NCBI GenBank assembly: GCA_964388965.1
Contig: CAYMCP010000049.1
Span: 1 to 27,224, forward strand
DNA: 27,224 bases
DNA from: Albibeggiatoa sp964388965
Lineage (GTDB): Bacteria; Pseudomonadota; Gammaproteobacteria; Beggiatoales; Beggiatoaceae
Direction of reading: 5' to 3'
Within the stretch, counting starts at the first letter, position 1; each line of letters starts with the position of its first letter. Under the pieces are notes generated by a model. It searched no databases. It was given only the letters and a program-made list of their open reading frames with translations, and had not been told where the DNA came from. Shown here in pieces: positions 7,821 to 15,859 of the stretch. The position numbers were made by a program, and so were the translations under genes.

Positions 7821-8159
7821 TCAAGTTAAATTAGGCTGATTTAGCAAAGCGCACAGAGAGATGGTTTTACCAGAAGAGAAGGGACCGATAAGGGAGATTT
7901 TTAACGGTGATTGACTTTTTTCAATCGTTTCGGTCAATAATGGTTTGATTTGTTTAATAAGTTGCTGTGATGAATCAGTAGGCAAATCATACACTTCATC
8001 AAATAATTCAATGCCAATATGATCCAAATGAGCAAGTATTTCCGTTTTTAACGTATTAGCAATCTTGACAAGTTCAATTGGTTTCTTAATTTTTCTTGCT
8101 AATTTTTTATCTAATGTTTCAGTCATCGGCGAGACTCCGAACTTTTTTCCTAATGTCAT
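7821..8159 (-). pseudogene. N-terminal stub of a dynamin-like GTPase
   Basis: This is a 112-residue ORF, or 101 residues if it starts at the ATG at 8126, which has a CGGAG about 8 nt upstream. It is helical (LVKIANTLKTEILAHLDHIG) and ends with a P-loop, GPFSSGKT at residues 92-99, followed by ISLCALLNQPNLT and a stop. P-loops of this type start the GTPase domain of dynamin-like/YjdA proteins, which need switch regions, DxxG and N/TKxD further on. None of these can be found in the next 230 bp in any reading frame I checked, which have many stops. It is therefore most likely a truncated remnant. It begins 4 bp after the WD40 frame, so it may be co-transcribed with it. Confidence 0.6.
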
Positions 8160-8163
8160 GGAT

Positions 8164-10068
8164 TTAATTTTGACTTGGCGGATAAATCACGCCTAAATCG
8201 TACACAAGCAACGCATTTCTAGCCTTTAATGGTACCACCATTAGACATTGACCGTTGACAGTACATCGAAAATCAAAATCAGTATCATAACCACCACTAA
8301 ATTCATCACGTAGTGGAATTGGAACGGTAAATAACTCATGATTGAGATTCCAAAAACGCACTGTGTGGTCTGTGCCAAGCGTTGCGACATGTTGATGATC
8401 CGGTGCAAAAATGACTTTGGCGATGGTTTCAGTGTGACTGTCGCCAATTGGGACGTGCTTATTGTAGTTCGCTGTATCATAAAAATACGGTGTATTCGGA
8501 CTGGAGCCGACAACCGCTAGTTGTTTACCATCACTACTATAATTTAAATAATCAATTTGTTTTGGCGCATCATCAAGCTGAGTGTGTAACTTGAATTCTC
8601 CGTTTTTAACTTGCCAAATATACAACTCAGTTTTACTACCTGTTGCTAATTCGCTATTATTAGGATGAAAAGCGATTGATTTTAAAGCATTAGTAGGCGT
8701 TTGATAAGTTTGTGTGGTTTTATCATTCAACGAGAATAAACCCATTTTTCCGTCATTGCCTGCATAAGCCAGATATTGATTATTAATTGAAAAAGTCATT
8801 GCTTTAGCAGCTTGTTCAATACTGTGCAACTGTGTTGCTGTTTCGGTTTGCCATAATTTTAAGGTATCTTTTTCGTCCAAAGTCGCTAATAAGTTGCCTT
8901 GTGGATTAAATTGAATACGTTTAATTGCAGCCTCATGCGCTGGTATTTCCCATAGCTGTTTATCAAAATTAGGTGTGTATATGGCGAGGTTGCCATTTTC
9001 AAAACCAACAGCAATATATTGATTTTTAGGAGAAATACTCACAGATTTTGGTTGCATAAGTGCTACCCATTGCATACCTAGTGTTAAATCCCATTGCTTT
9101 AATTGGTTATCTCCACTAATGCTGTAAATTTGTTGGTCCACGACTACGAGCGCATTAACTTGATCTTGATGACCTTCTAACACTCGTAAGGTTTTACCGC
9201 TTTTCACGTCCCAAACCCGTAACTTTTCATCTTTATCACAAGAAATCAATAAGTTATCATCTTTAGAAAAGGCGACATCTAAAATCATTGCTTTATATGC
9301 TTGTAAAGTTTGCGGACCAGTCTGGGGATTTTTAATGTCCCACAATCGTATCGTTTGATCAGAGCCTGCACTAGCAAGTAAGTTACCTTGATGATTAAAT
9401 GCAATTTTAAATACGGCGCCTTGGTGTCCCGCAAGTATTTTAGATTGGTTGTTGGATAAATCCCATAAGCGAACCGTTTTATCACCAGACGCACTGGCGA
9501 GCAAATTAGCTTGTGGGTTGAGTTTGAGGTCAAAGATAAATTTTTCATGACCTTGTAACTGGTTGATTTGTTGATTTGTTTCTAGGTCAAAAAAGATGAT
9601 ATTGTTATCTTTATCGGCATAGATCAGTGTATTTTGATGTACTGTTACGGCTAATGTCGAGCCTGCTACTACACGTATTGGCAATAGTTGGCTGCTTGCA
9701 GTGAGTGGTGTATCGAGTTGATAAATGGTAGTTTGATTGGATTCACGTTCATAAACGGCAATAAAAATAGTATCTTGATAACTGGTAATAACATTAATGC
9801 TTTTCTTTTCACCCAAAATTGAGTTTATAAAGGGATAATCTTGTAGCTGGGAATTTTTGTCATAAAATAGCAATTGTGCCTCTTCACCGCCCGCGATTAA
9901 TAATTGACTACTTTCATGAAAGTATAAATTATACATTGGTTTAGAAAATTCGACGCTATTTATTGGTTTTGCAGACATCAACTGACTGTTGTACCAATTG
10001 AATAAATTGCTAGTGTGTTGTTGGGTGAGTGCGATGTATTTTTTATCAACTTGCTGTAATTTAGCCAA
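8164..10068 (-). CDS. WD40 repeat propeller, downstream half of a split nSTAND-WD40 protein
   Basis: The frame is 634 codons from a TTG that directly follows the TAA of the nSTAND gene, in the same reading frame. About nine WD40 blades are visible, for example LLASASGDKTVRLWDL, LLASAGSDQTIRLWDI and LLATLDEKDTLKLWQT, with several GH and WD dipeptides. The region before the blades (LAKLQQVDKKYIALTQQHTS) continues the linker that normally joins the membrane helix to the propeller in nSTAND1-WD40 proteins. TTG start and absence of a ribosome site argue that it is not an independent gene. It may be untranslated, produced by readthrough, or start inside at the ATG at 9975. A propeller of this kind would act as the sensing or binding half. 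Confidence 0.8.
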   Translation of the reverse strand: MAKLQQVDKKYIALTQQHTSNLFNWYNSQLMSAKPINSVEFSKPMYNLYFHESSQLLIAGGEEAQLLFYDKNSQLQDYPFINSILGEKKSINVITSYQDTIFIAVYERESNQTTIYQLDTPLTASSQLLPIRVVAGSTLAVTVHQNTLIYADKDNNIIFFDLETNQQINQLQGHEKFIFDLKLNPQANLLASASGDKTVRLWDLSNNQSKILAGHQGAVFKIAFNHQGNLLASAGSDQTIRLWDIKNPQTGPQTLQAYKAMILDVAFSKDDNLLISCDKDEKLRVWDVKSGKTLRVLEGHQDQVNALVVVDQQIYSISGDNQLKQWDLTLGMQWVALMQPKSVSISPKNQYIAVGFENGNLAIYTPNFDKQLWEIPAHEAAIKRIQFNPQGNLLATLDEKDTLKLWQTETATQLHSIEQAAKAMTFSINNQYLAYAGNDGKMGLFSLNDKTTQTYQTPTNALKSIAFHPNNSELATGSKTELYIWQVKNGEFKLHTQLDDAPKQIDYLNYSSDGKQLAVVGSSPNTPYFYDTANYNKHVPIGDSHTETIAKVIFAPDHQHVATLGTDHTVRFWNLNHELFTVPIPLRDEFSGGYDTDFDFRCTVNGQCLMVVPLKARNALLVYDLGVIYPPSQN

Positions 10069-11742
10069 TTATTGCAGTGCTTGGGTGTAATTATCTCTTT
10101 GAGTGAGAACTCTAGCATTCGTTAAATGTGATGTGATTTGGGTTTGATTTATATGCGCCTGTTCTTGTTGGTACAGTGAACTTTTATAATACAACGCCAC
10201 AAAAGCCGCCAAAGTAAGTGACACAATGACAGTCCATGCTAGGTTTGCCATTTTTTCCTTTCCTTGCCCGTAGTGCACAAATTCTTTAACCAAAGGCAAG
10301 TTAGAGTTTATAGTGTCATCGTAATCATCCAGAACTTCATATTTTCTAGCCCATTCATCACTGGGTTTGTAGTCTTCTAACCACTTGACCGCATCAACAA
10401 GTTTTCCGCCTTTCCATACTACATTTCTGCATTCAAATCTCCAGCGTCTCGCATCATCTCGCAACAATTTATACATTTGAGCATTTTCAGCTTCTGCTTT
10501 TACCCAACTTCGTAAACGCTCCCAATGCGGTATAAGACTTTCATGACTAATGTCTATGATGGTGTTTAGGGTGATGTCTTGTTCACTTCTCAGGGGGGTG
10601 ATAAAACCACAAGTATAATCATTAAAAAATGCTATAACTTCGATTAATTCTTTTTCAGTCGCTTGTAAAATTTCAGCAATACTGGCAAGACGCATGGGGT
10701 GACGCGCATTAACAACATGGCTTTTATTGATGGTGCGCTCGGTTATACATTGAAAAATACCTCTGCAAAGCCGTTTGTGTTCCTCTGTTAATTGCTCATA
10801 AATTTCTTCTGCGTGTCGGTTGATTGCACTCTGAAAACCACCAATAGCTTTGTAATCTTCGTAAGTTAATTTAACGTTTCCACCACGTTGCGCTTTGGCG
10901 TATAGCCATGTTCGTAATAAAACATGTTGCATGACGGGTAAAGGTTTACTCTCCTCAACACCGTCACCAAGAATACGTTGTACTAAGTAATCTTCAATAT
11001 CATCATCAAATGACTTTAGTGGTCTGATAATCGCTTCTTTAAGCTGTTCACGATTCATTTTAGGCACTAAAAACAAGCCTTTATTAACAGCTTCTATCAA
11101 CCCACGAAAATTAATACATTCTCCAATAAACTCAGCACGCATCGTAATAATAATGTAAATATTAAGCTGTTCCGCGCTTTTTAGTAAAATACCCACAAAA
11201 TTATCACATTCATCTAATCTATCAATATTGCCATCTTCCATTGCTCTTTGATAGGTTCTTAATAATTCTTCAAATTGGTCTATTACAATAAAAAAATCAG
11301 TATTTTTATCCACACCAGCAGCCTCAAAAAATACACCGATATGTGTTAATTCTTCAATTACATCATATTTTATGGTGTCATAAATCTGTTCATCATCTTC
11401 ATTTTTGTATTTCTCAGATAATTGATTTTGTTCTGCTTTTGTTAGAGCTTGATCATACAAAGCTTTTATTAATTGATCTAGAGGTTCATTTTTCGGAGTG
11501 AACAAAGCAACACGCCAAGAAGCTTCACCCGCTGTCATACCTTGCGCTAATGGGGGCAAAAAACCTGCTTTGATAAGCGATGATTTTCCTACACCTTGCT
11601 CACCAACTATTGCAACGAAATTTCTCTCATTGCCAATGAATAAATTTACAATCTCTAAGATTTGCTCATCTCGACCAAAAAATATAGATTTATCTGTTAT
11701 TTCGTAAGGGCGTAAGCCAACATAGGGGAATCGAGAGTTCAT
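10069..11742 (-). CDS. nSTAND1-type NTPase with membrane helix, upstream half of a split protein
   Basis: This is a novel STAND NTPase (nSTAND1) module. It starts FPYVGLRPYEITDKSIFFGR, the usual entry to such proteins. Walker A is GEQGVGKS at 47-54 and Walker B is FIVIDQFEEL at 151-160. A helical winged-helix/arm region follows, with HESLIPHWERLRSW, which is diagnostic. A single membrane helix sits at about 499-519. The protein then ends at a TAA (10069-10071) in the middle of the linker DNYTQALQ. The same frame continues directly into the WD40 half, so one TAA interrupts a protein of about 1192 residues. STAND proteins are signal-triggered switches in regulation, cell death or phage defence; no specific role can be assigned here. 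An in-frame TAG just upstream fixes the start at 11742. Confidence 0.85.
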   Translation of the reverse strand: MNSRFPYVGLRPYEITDKSIFFGRDEQILEIVNLFIGNERNFVAIVGEQGVGKSSLIKAGFLPPLAQGMTAGEASWRVALFTPKNEPLDQLIKALYDQALTKAEQNQLSEKYKNEDDEQIYDTIKYDVIEELTHIGVFFEAAGVDKNTDFFIVIDQFEELLRTYQRAMEDGNIDRLDECDNFVGILLKSAEQLNIYIIITMRAEFIGECINFRGLIEAVNKGLFLVPKMNREQLKEAIIRPLKSFDDDIEDYLVQRILGDGVEESKPLPVMQHVLLRTWLYAKAQRGGNVKLTYEDYKAIGGFQSAINRHAEEIYEQLTEEHKRLCRGIFQCITERTINKSHVVNARHPMRLASIAEILQATEKELIEVIAFFNDYTCGFITPLRSEQDITLNTIIDISHESLIPHWERLRSWVKAEAENAQMYKLLRDDARRWRFECRNVVWKGGKLVDAVKWLEDYKPSDEWARKYEVLDDYDDTINSNLPLVKEFVHYGQGKEKMANLAWTVIVSLTLAAFVALYYKSSLYQQEQAHINQTQITSHLTNARVLTQRDNYTQALQ

Positions 11743-11920
11743 TTTCTACTTTTATAAAAGCAGATGGATGTCCCGAACAAGTGCATAATGATGATAAATT
11801 AGTTTTTTTTATAGGTTGAAAGCTCACCATAAAAAGACCCAACACAAGCAAAAACGACAACAAAAGCAACATACTTCTGGACGCTTTCCCTATGTTTTTC
11901 TTCAATGAACTAATCAACAT
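11690..11920 (-). CDS. Possible small membrane protein (76 aa)
   Basis: The frame opens at an ATG at 11920 and overlaps the start of the nSTAND gene by 53 bp. Residues about 13-34 are strongly hydrophobic (SMLLLLSFLLVLGLFMVSF) after a basic N-terminus, as in a signal anchor. Two Cys residues follow (LCTC). No good ribosome site is visible and I recognise no family. It may be a small membrane protein expressed with the NTPase, a remnant, or chance. Confidence 0.2.
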   Translation of the reverse strand: MLISSLKKNIGKASRSMLLLLSFLLVLGLFMVSFQPIKKTNLSSLCTCSGHPSAFIKVENELSIPLCWLTPLRNNR

Positions 11921-12222
11921 GAGAATATAACTTGTTTATCATTAACAATTCAATTAAAATTAACATAAATTTAGAGCTAATATTTTTTGATAAAATAACC
12001 ATTGATTTATTCTAATATTGAATAAATCTAATTATGATGAATGTATTGATAAAATAACCGAACTTTTATCTTAATCAGATGATTTTTATCCACAATCATT
12101 TATTGGGTTCTGTGAAAAATTGCTACTGAATAAATCATGTGCGTAAAACGCATTTCGTAAGTGGACAGGAAAGTGTTTATGTCGTATTTTAGCGCGACAA
12201 TTGCTAATCAAAAATTATTACT
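11743..12222. other. Divergent regulatory region between the nSTAND gene and speA
   Basis: About 480 bp separate the two divergent genes. The left part contains the doubtful 76-aa frame. The right part (11921-12222) is very AT-rich and non-coding in appearance, with the palindrome at 12004-12028 flanked by 14-bp direct repeats. It must contain the speA promoter, though no clear -35/-10 pair could be selected. Confidence 0.5.
11987..12059. promoter_or_regulatory. Palindrome flanked by direct repeats upstream of speA
   Basis: A perfect 9-bp inverted repeat, GATTTATTC at 12004-12012 and GAATAAATC at 12020-12028, is separated by 7 bp. The 14-bp direct repeat TTGATAAAATAACC occurs on either side, at 11987-12000 and 12046-12059, with a period of 59 bp. 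This arrangement resembles a regulator-binding region. No regulator can be named, and AT-richness raises the chance level of such repeats. Confidence 0.35.
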
Positions 12223-14112
12223 ATGAAAACTGAAAAAAAATGGGATATTCAACAATCACGCGCTTTGTATAATATTGAATACTGGAGTAGCAGTTACTTT
12301 GACATCAATGCACAAGGTGAAGTTTGCGTCACGCCAACTCCCAATCAACCCGGTGTCAGCTTATACCAATTAGCAAAAAATTTGGAAAATCAAGGACTTT
12401 CTTTCCCTATCCTAATACGTTTCTCCAATATTTTGCATCGCAGAGTTGAAAGTTTATGTTCAGCATTTGAAAAAGCAATGCAATTGGAGGAATACCAAGC
12501 TTGTTATACTGCGATTTATCCCATTAAAGTTAATCAAAATTACCAAGTCATTAAAGAAATTCTTAATTCAGGACGAAGCAACACGGGTTTAGAGGCGGGT
12601 TCCAAAGCAGAATTAATGGCAGTTATCGGGTTAAGTGTGCAAAATGCTGTGGTAATCTGTAATGGTTATAAAGATCGTGAATATATCCGTTTAGCTCTGA
12701 TTGGGCAACAAATGGGTTTACGTCCTTATATCGTAATAGAAAAAGCCTCTGAATTAAAATTAATTATCGAAGAAAGTCAAGAAATGGGTATTAAACCGTT
12801 ATTGGGTATTCGAGTACGTTTAGCGACCATTAGTAGCGGTAAATGGCAGAATTCTGGCGGAGAAAAATCTAAATTTGGCTTATCGTCCGATCAAGTAAGA
12901 CAAGTATTATCTCAATTAACTGTAGCAAATTTGCTTGACTGTCTACAATTAATGCACTTTCATCTCGGTTCGCAAGTTGCTAATGTGCGTGATATTCAGC
13001 GTGGTTTATCTGAGGCTGCACGTTACTATGCGGAACTTTATCAATTAGGTGTGCCCATTAAAATTGTGGATGTAGGTGGTGGATTAGGTGTAGATTATGA
13101 CGGTACACGCTCACGTAGTTATTGCTCTATTAATTATGGTGTCCATGAATATGCCAATAATGTGGTGCATGAATTGTACAATGTTTGCTCGATGAACGGA
13201 TTGCCATACCCCGATATTATTTCAGAATCAGGGCGCGCCATGACCGCACACCACGCCGTTTTATTAACCAATGTCATAGATGTCGAACAAGTTCCACAGC
13301 CTGAAAATTTAGAACCACCTAACGAAAATGAACACGCAATTTTACGAGATATGCGCTATGGTTTAGAAAATATTAATCAACGCTCTATATTTGAAGTTTA
13401 TCATGATGCCGCTTATTTGCTAAGTGAAGTTTATTCAATGTTTACGCATGGATTGTTAGATTTAAATCAACGCGCATTAGCAGAGCAATTATATTATGCA
13501 ACTTGCTGGAAAATAAAAGAATTATTACAACCTAATTTGCGTGCTCATCGTAGTATTTTAGATGAAATGAATGATAAATTAGTAGATAAGTATTTTTGTA
13601 ATTTTTCTTTATTTCGCTCAACGCCCGACGCTTGGGCAATCGATCAATTATTTCCCATTATGCCAATCCATCGTTTGAATGAAAAACCTACTCGTCGTGC
13701 CAAATTGCAGGATTTAACTTGTGATTCTGACGGACAATTTTTAAATTATGTGGATGGTGAAGGTGTTGAAAGTAGTTTGCCCGTGCATGGGTTGAATGCT
13801 AATGAAGAGTATTTACTTGGGATTTTTCTGGTTGGTGCGTATCAAGAAATATTAGGAGATATACATAATTTATTTGGTAACACATATTCGGTAAGTGTTG
13901 AAATTAATAAAGAGGGTGGATATAACTTAGTTGAACCAAATGAAGGTGATCGGGTAGAGAATTTATTGCGTTATGTCAACATTGACCCAAGCGTATTACG
14001 TCATGAATATCGAAAACGGATTCACGCAACATCGTTAAAAAACGAGCAAAAACAAGCTTATTTACGTGAATTAGATTCTGGTTTAATGGGATATACTTAT
14101 TTAGAAAAATAG
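12223..14112 (+). CDS. speA: Biosynthetic arginine decarboxylase
   Basis: SpeA is a PLP enzyme that decarboxylates L-arginine to agmatine, the entry to putrescine by the agmatine route. The PLP lysine is Lys102 in YPIKVNQNYQ. The fold-type III barrel follows with LEAGSKAELMAV, LMHFHLGSQVANVRD and VDVGGGLGVDYDG. The C-terminal catalytic Cys-Asp is in TCDSDGQF. The length of 629 residues is close to the roughly 630-660 of the family. The ATG at 12223 matches the usual start (WDIQQSRALYNIEYW). No agmatine-processing gene is adjacent. A repeat-rich leader lies upstream. Confidence 0.96.
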   Translation: MKTEKKWDIQQSRALYNIEYWSSSYFDINAQGEVCVTPTPNQPGVSLYQLAKNLENQGLSFPILIRFSNILHRRVESLCSAFEKAMQLEEYQACYTAIYPIKVNQNYQVIKEILNSGRSNTGLEAGSKAELMAVIGLSVQNAVVICNGYKDREYIRLALIGQQMGLRPYIVIEKASELKLIIEESQEMGIKPLLGIRVRLATISSGKWQNSGGEKSKFGLSSDQVRQVLSQLTVANLLDCLQLMHFHLGSQVANVRDIQRGLSEAARYYAELYQLGVPIKIVDVGGGLGVDYDGTRSRSYCSINYGVHEYANNVVHELYNVCSMNGLPYPDIISESGRAMTAHHAVLLTNVIDVEQVPQPENLEPPNENEHAILRDMRYGLENINQRSIFEVYHDAAYLLSEVYSMFTHGLLDLNQRALAEQLYYATCWKIKELLQPNLRAHRSILDEMNDKLVDKYFCNFSLFRSTPDAWAIDQLFPIMPIHRLNEKPTRRAKLQDLTCDSDGQFLNYVDGEGVESSLPVHGLNANEEYLLGIFLVGAYQEILGDIHNLFGNTYSVSVEINKEGGYNLVEPNEGDRVENLLRYVNIDPSVLRHEYRKRIHATSLKNEQKQAYLRELDSGLMGYTYLEK

Positions 14113-14498
14113 GTTACGGTTAGCGTTTTTTCAATATTCATTGCGTTATCGGATGACAGGGCAGCACGTTGGTCACGAGTTAAATTGTGAAATTTTCCTA
14201 AAATACAACACGTGCAAAAAGAATTCAGTCATTCTCATTGTGACACCCTAATTCTGTAATACACCTATTTACAAAGGATAAGACCGTGCTTGTCGCGGTC
14301 ACTCCAGCGAAAAATATTCTGAAATTCGATAGTTTAGTGCAAAACATTCGTGATACATTCAGAACTTTTCCCGATAAAAGAGCAGGAAAAAATACACAAT
14401 ATCAACTCGAAGATGCCGCCTTTAGTGTCTTTTTTATCAAATCCGCCTCTTTCCTTGAACACCTATGCACCTAATGGCGAAAAAACAGAGCAACAATC
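14113..14498. other. Gap between speA and corC holding a transposase relic
   Basis: The first 170 bp after speA show no coding frame of interest and no convincing terminator. From about 14286 a degraded transposase N-terminus is readable and runs to the corC stop codon. No intact terminal inverted repeats of an insertion sequence were found on either side. Confidence 0.45.
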
Positions 14499-14504
14499 CT
14501 ACAT
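14286..14504 (+). pseudogene. Degraded N-terminus of an IS transposase
   Basis: The frame from GTG 14286 reads FDSLVQNIRDTFRTFPDKRA, then GKNTQYQLEDAAFSVFF and SASFLEH before a stop. The pattern PDKRxGKNTxYxxEDAAxxxFSVFFxxSxSFL is one I recall from transposase N-termini common in cyanobacteria and filamentous sulfur bacteria; about four residues are missing after EDAA. An imperfect 8-bp tandem duplication (CACCTATG at 14460-14467, then CACCTAATG) breaks the frame. Removing it continues into LMAKKQSNNPT before another stop at 14505-14507. The rest of the transposase is absent. Family naming is from memory and needs a search. Confidence 0.5.
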
Positions 14505-15350
14505 AGAATCTTCTAAACGTTTAATGCGTAATAAATGAATTCGCCGATTATTGGCACGCATCACCTCAAATCTAAATCCTTCAAAATCAATTACTTCACC
14601 TCTTTTTGGTAAATGTCCAAATGCTTTCATGACCAAACCGCCTACTGTATCCATCTCATCTTCATCTAAATTTACGCTAAAATATGAGTTAAATTCTTCA
14701 ATTGGCGTTAATGCCCAAACTAAATAATAACCATTGTCGCGTGGATTAATATAAACTTCATCTTCAAAATCATGCTCATCGTCAATATCTCCAACAATTT
14801 GCTCAATCACATCTTCAATTGTCACCAAGCCTGCCATGCCGCCATATTCATCAATCACAATCGCCATGTGATTACGATTAGTGCGAAATTCACGCAAGAG
14901 AATATTAAGACGTTTACTTTCAGGGATAAAAATGGCAGGGCGCATCACATCGCGCATATTAAAAGGTTCTTGCTGACCGGTTGCGTAATAGTCCAATAAA
15001 TCTTTAGCGAGAAAAATACCCTGCACATCATCTCGATTTTCACCTACAACAGGAAACCGAGAATGTCCTGATTCAACAACCACTTTTACTAAATTTTCTG
15101 GTAAATCGTTAATGTCAAGTGCAACCGTTTGAGCACGGGGAATCATAACATCTCTAACGTGCATTTCTGAAACTTGTAGCGACCCCTCAATCATGTGCAA
15201 CGTATCAAGAGTTAAAATTTCTCGGCGTTGCGCCTCGCGGATTAGAGTAAGTAATTCTTGTTTAGTCTTAATCTCTGTTGAAAATAATGATTTTTTAATT
15301 CTATTAAACCAATTTAAAGTCGGTGAGGACATAATTTCAGCCATCATCAT
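14499..15350 (-). CDS. corC: CorC/HlyC-type CBS domain protein (Mg2+/Co2+ efflux)
   Basis: This is a soluble CorC (YbeX) protein of 283 residues, without the DUF21 membrane domain of larger relatives. Residues about 66-185 are two CBS domains (VRDVMIPRAQTVALD, then HMAIVIDEYGGMAGLVTIED), and about 200-280 are the CorC_HlyC domain (DTVGGLVMKAFGHLPKRGE). It is linked to Mg2+/Co2+ export. It follows ybeY by 5 bp, reproducing the conserved ybeY-corC pair. Three ATG codons occur in a row at the start, and 15350 is only the first. The usual lnt gene is not downstream; a transposase relic abuts the 3' end. Confidence 0.92.
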   Translation of the reverse strand: MMMAEIMSSPTLNWFNRIKKSLFSTEIKTKQELLTLIREAQRREILTLDTLHMIEGSLQVSEMHVRDVMIPRAQTVALDINDLPENLVKVVVESGHSRFPVVGENRDDVQGIFLAKDLLDYYATGQQEPFNMRDVMRPAIFIPESKRLNILLREFRTNRNHMAIVIDEYGGMAGLVTIEDVIEQIVGDIDDEHDFEDEVYINPRDNGYYLVWALTPIEEFNSYFSVNLDEDEMDTVGGLVMKAFGHLPKRGEVIDFEGFRFEVMRANNRRIHLLRIKRLEDSM

Positions 15351-15355
15351 AATAT

Positions 15356-15814
15356 TCAGTAAGGATTAGGATAACCTAATTGTCGTAAAATATGTACTTC
15401 TAAATTTTCCATTTGTGGCGCGTCGTCTACCGTAACGTGATCATAGCCCAACAAGTGTAAAACGCCATGAACAGTTAGATGTGCCCAATGGGATTCTAAG
15501 GTTTTCTGTTGTTCAACTGCTTCATTAGCAACTACATTGGCACAAATAATAATATCACCTAATAATTCTATCGGAATTTCTGGTGGTGCGTCGAATGGAA
15601 ATGATAGTACATTAGTTGCGTAATCTTTTTGTCGCCAAGTTTTATTTAATTCTCTACCCTCAGATTCATCTACAATACGCACAGTTAATTCAGGTTCATA
15701 AGCTGATTTAAACTGTGCATGGACGAGTGTCGTATCAACCCATAATTGGAATTGTGCAACTGTTGGTAGATTTTCTACTTCTGTTGCGATTTGAATATCA
15801 ATAATTGCGTGCAT
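15356..15814 (-). CDS. ybeY: Endoribonuclease YbeY (16S rRNA maturation)
   Basis: YbeY is a zinc-dependent single-strand endoribonuclease needed for 16S rRNA 3'-end maturation and ribosome quality control. The metal site H-x3-H-x5-H is complete in HGVLHLLGYDH. The conserved upstream Arg is in RELNKTWRQKDYATNVLSFP, a hallmark region. The length of 152 residues is normal. In most proteobacteria ybeZ (PhoH-like) precedes ybeY; here a hybrid sensor kinase precedes it instead, 45 bp away on the same strand. Confidence 0.95.
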   Translation of the reverse strand: MHAIIDIQIATEVENLPTVAQFQLWVDTTLVHAQFKSAYEPELTVRIVDESEGRELNKTWRQKDYATNVLSFPFDAPPEIPIELLGDIIICANVVANEAVEQQKTLESHWAHLTVHGVLHLLGYDHVTVDDAPQMENLEVHILRQLGYPNPY

Positions 15815-15859
15815 AAAATAATTTTACTTTTCATACCAATTTAAATTAAAAAATATTTT

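Noticed and set aside
8241..8513. 90-codon minus-strand frame within the WD40 gene
   Set aside because: It is a shadow of the WD40 frame, with no family similarity and no ribosome site.
14350..14538. 62-codon plus-strand frame overlapping the transposase relic and corC end
   Set aside because: It is out of frame with the recognisable transposase residues and runs into corC antisense; no independent support.
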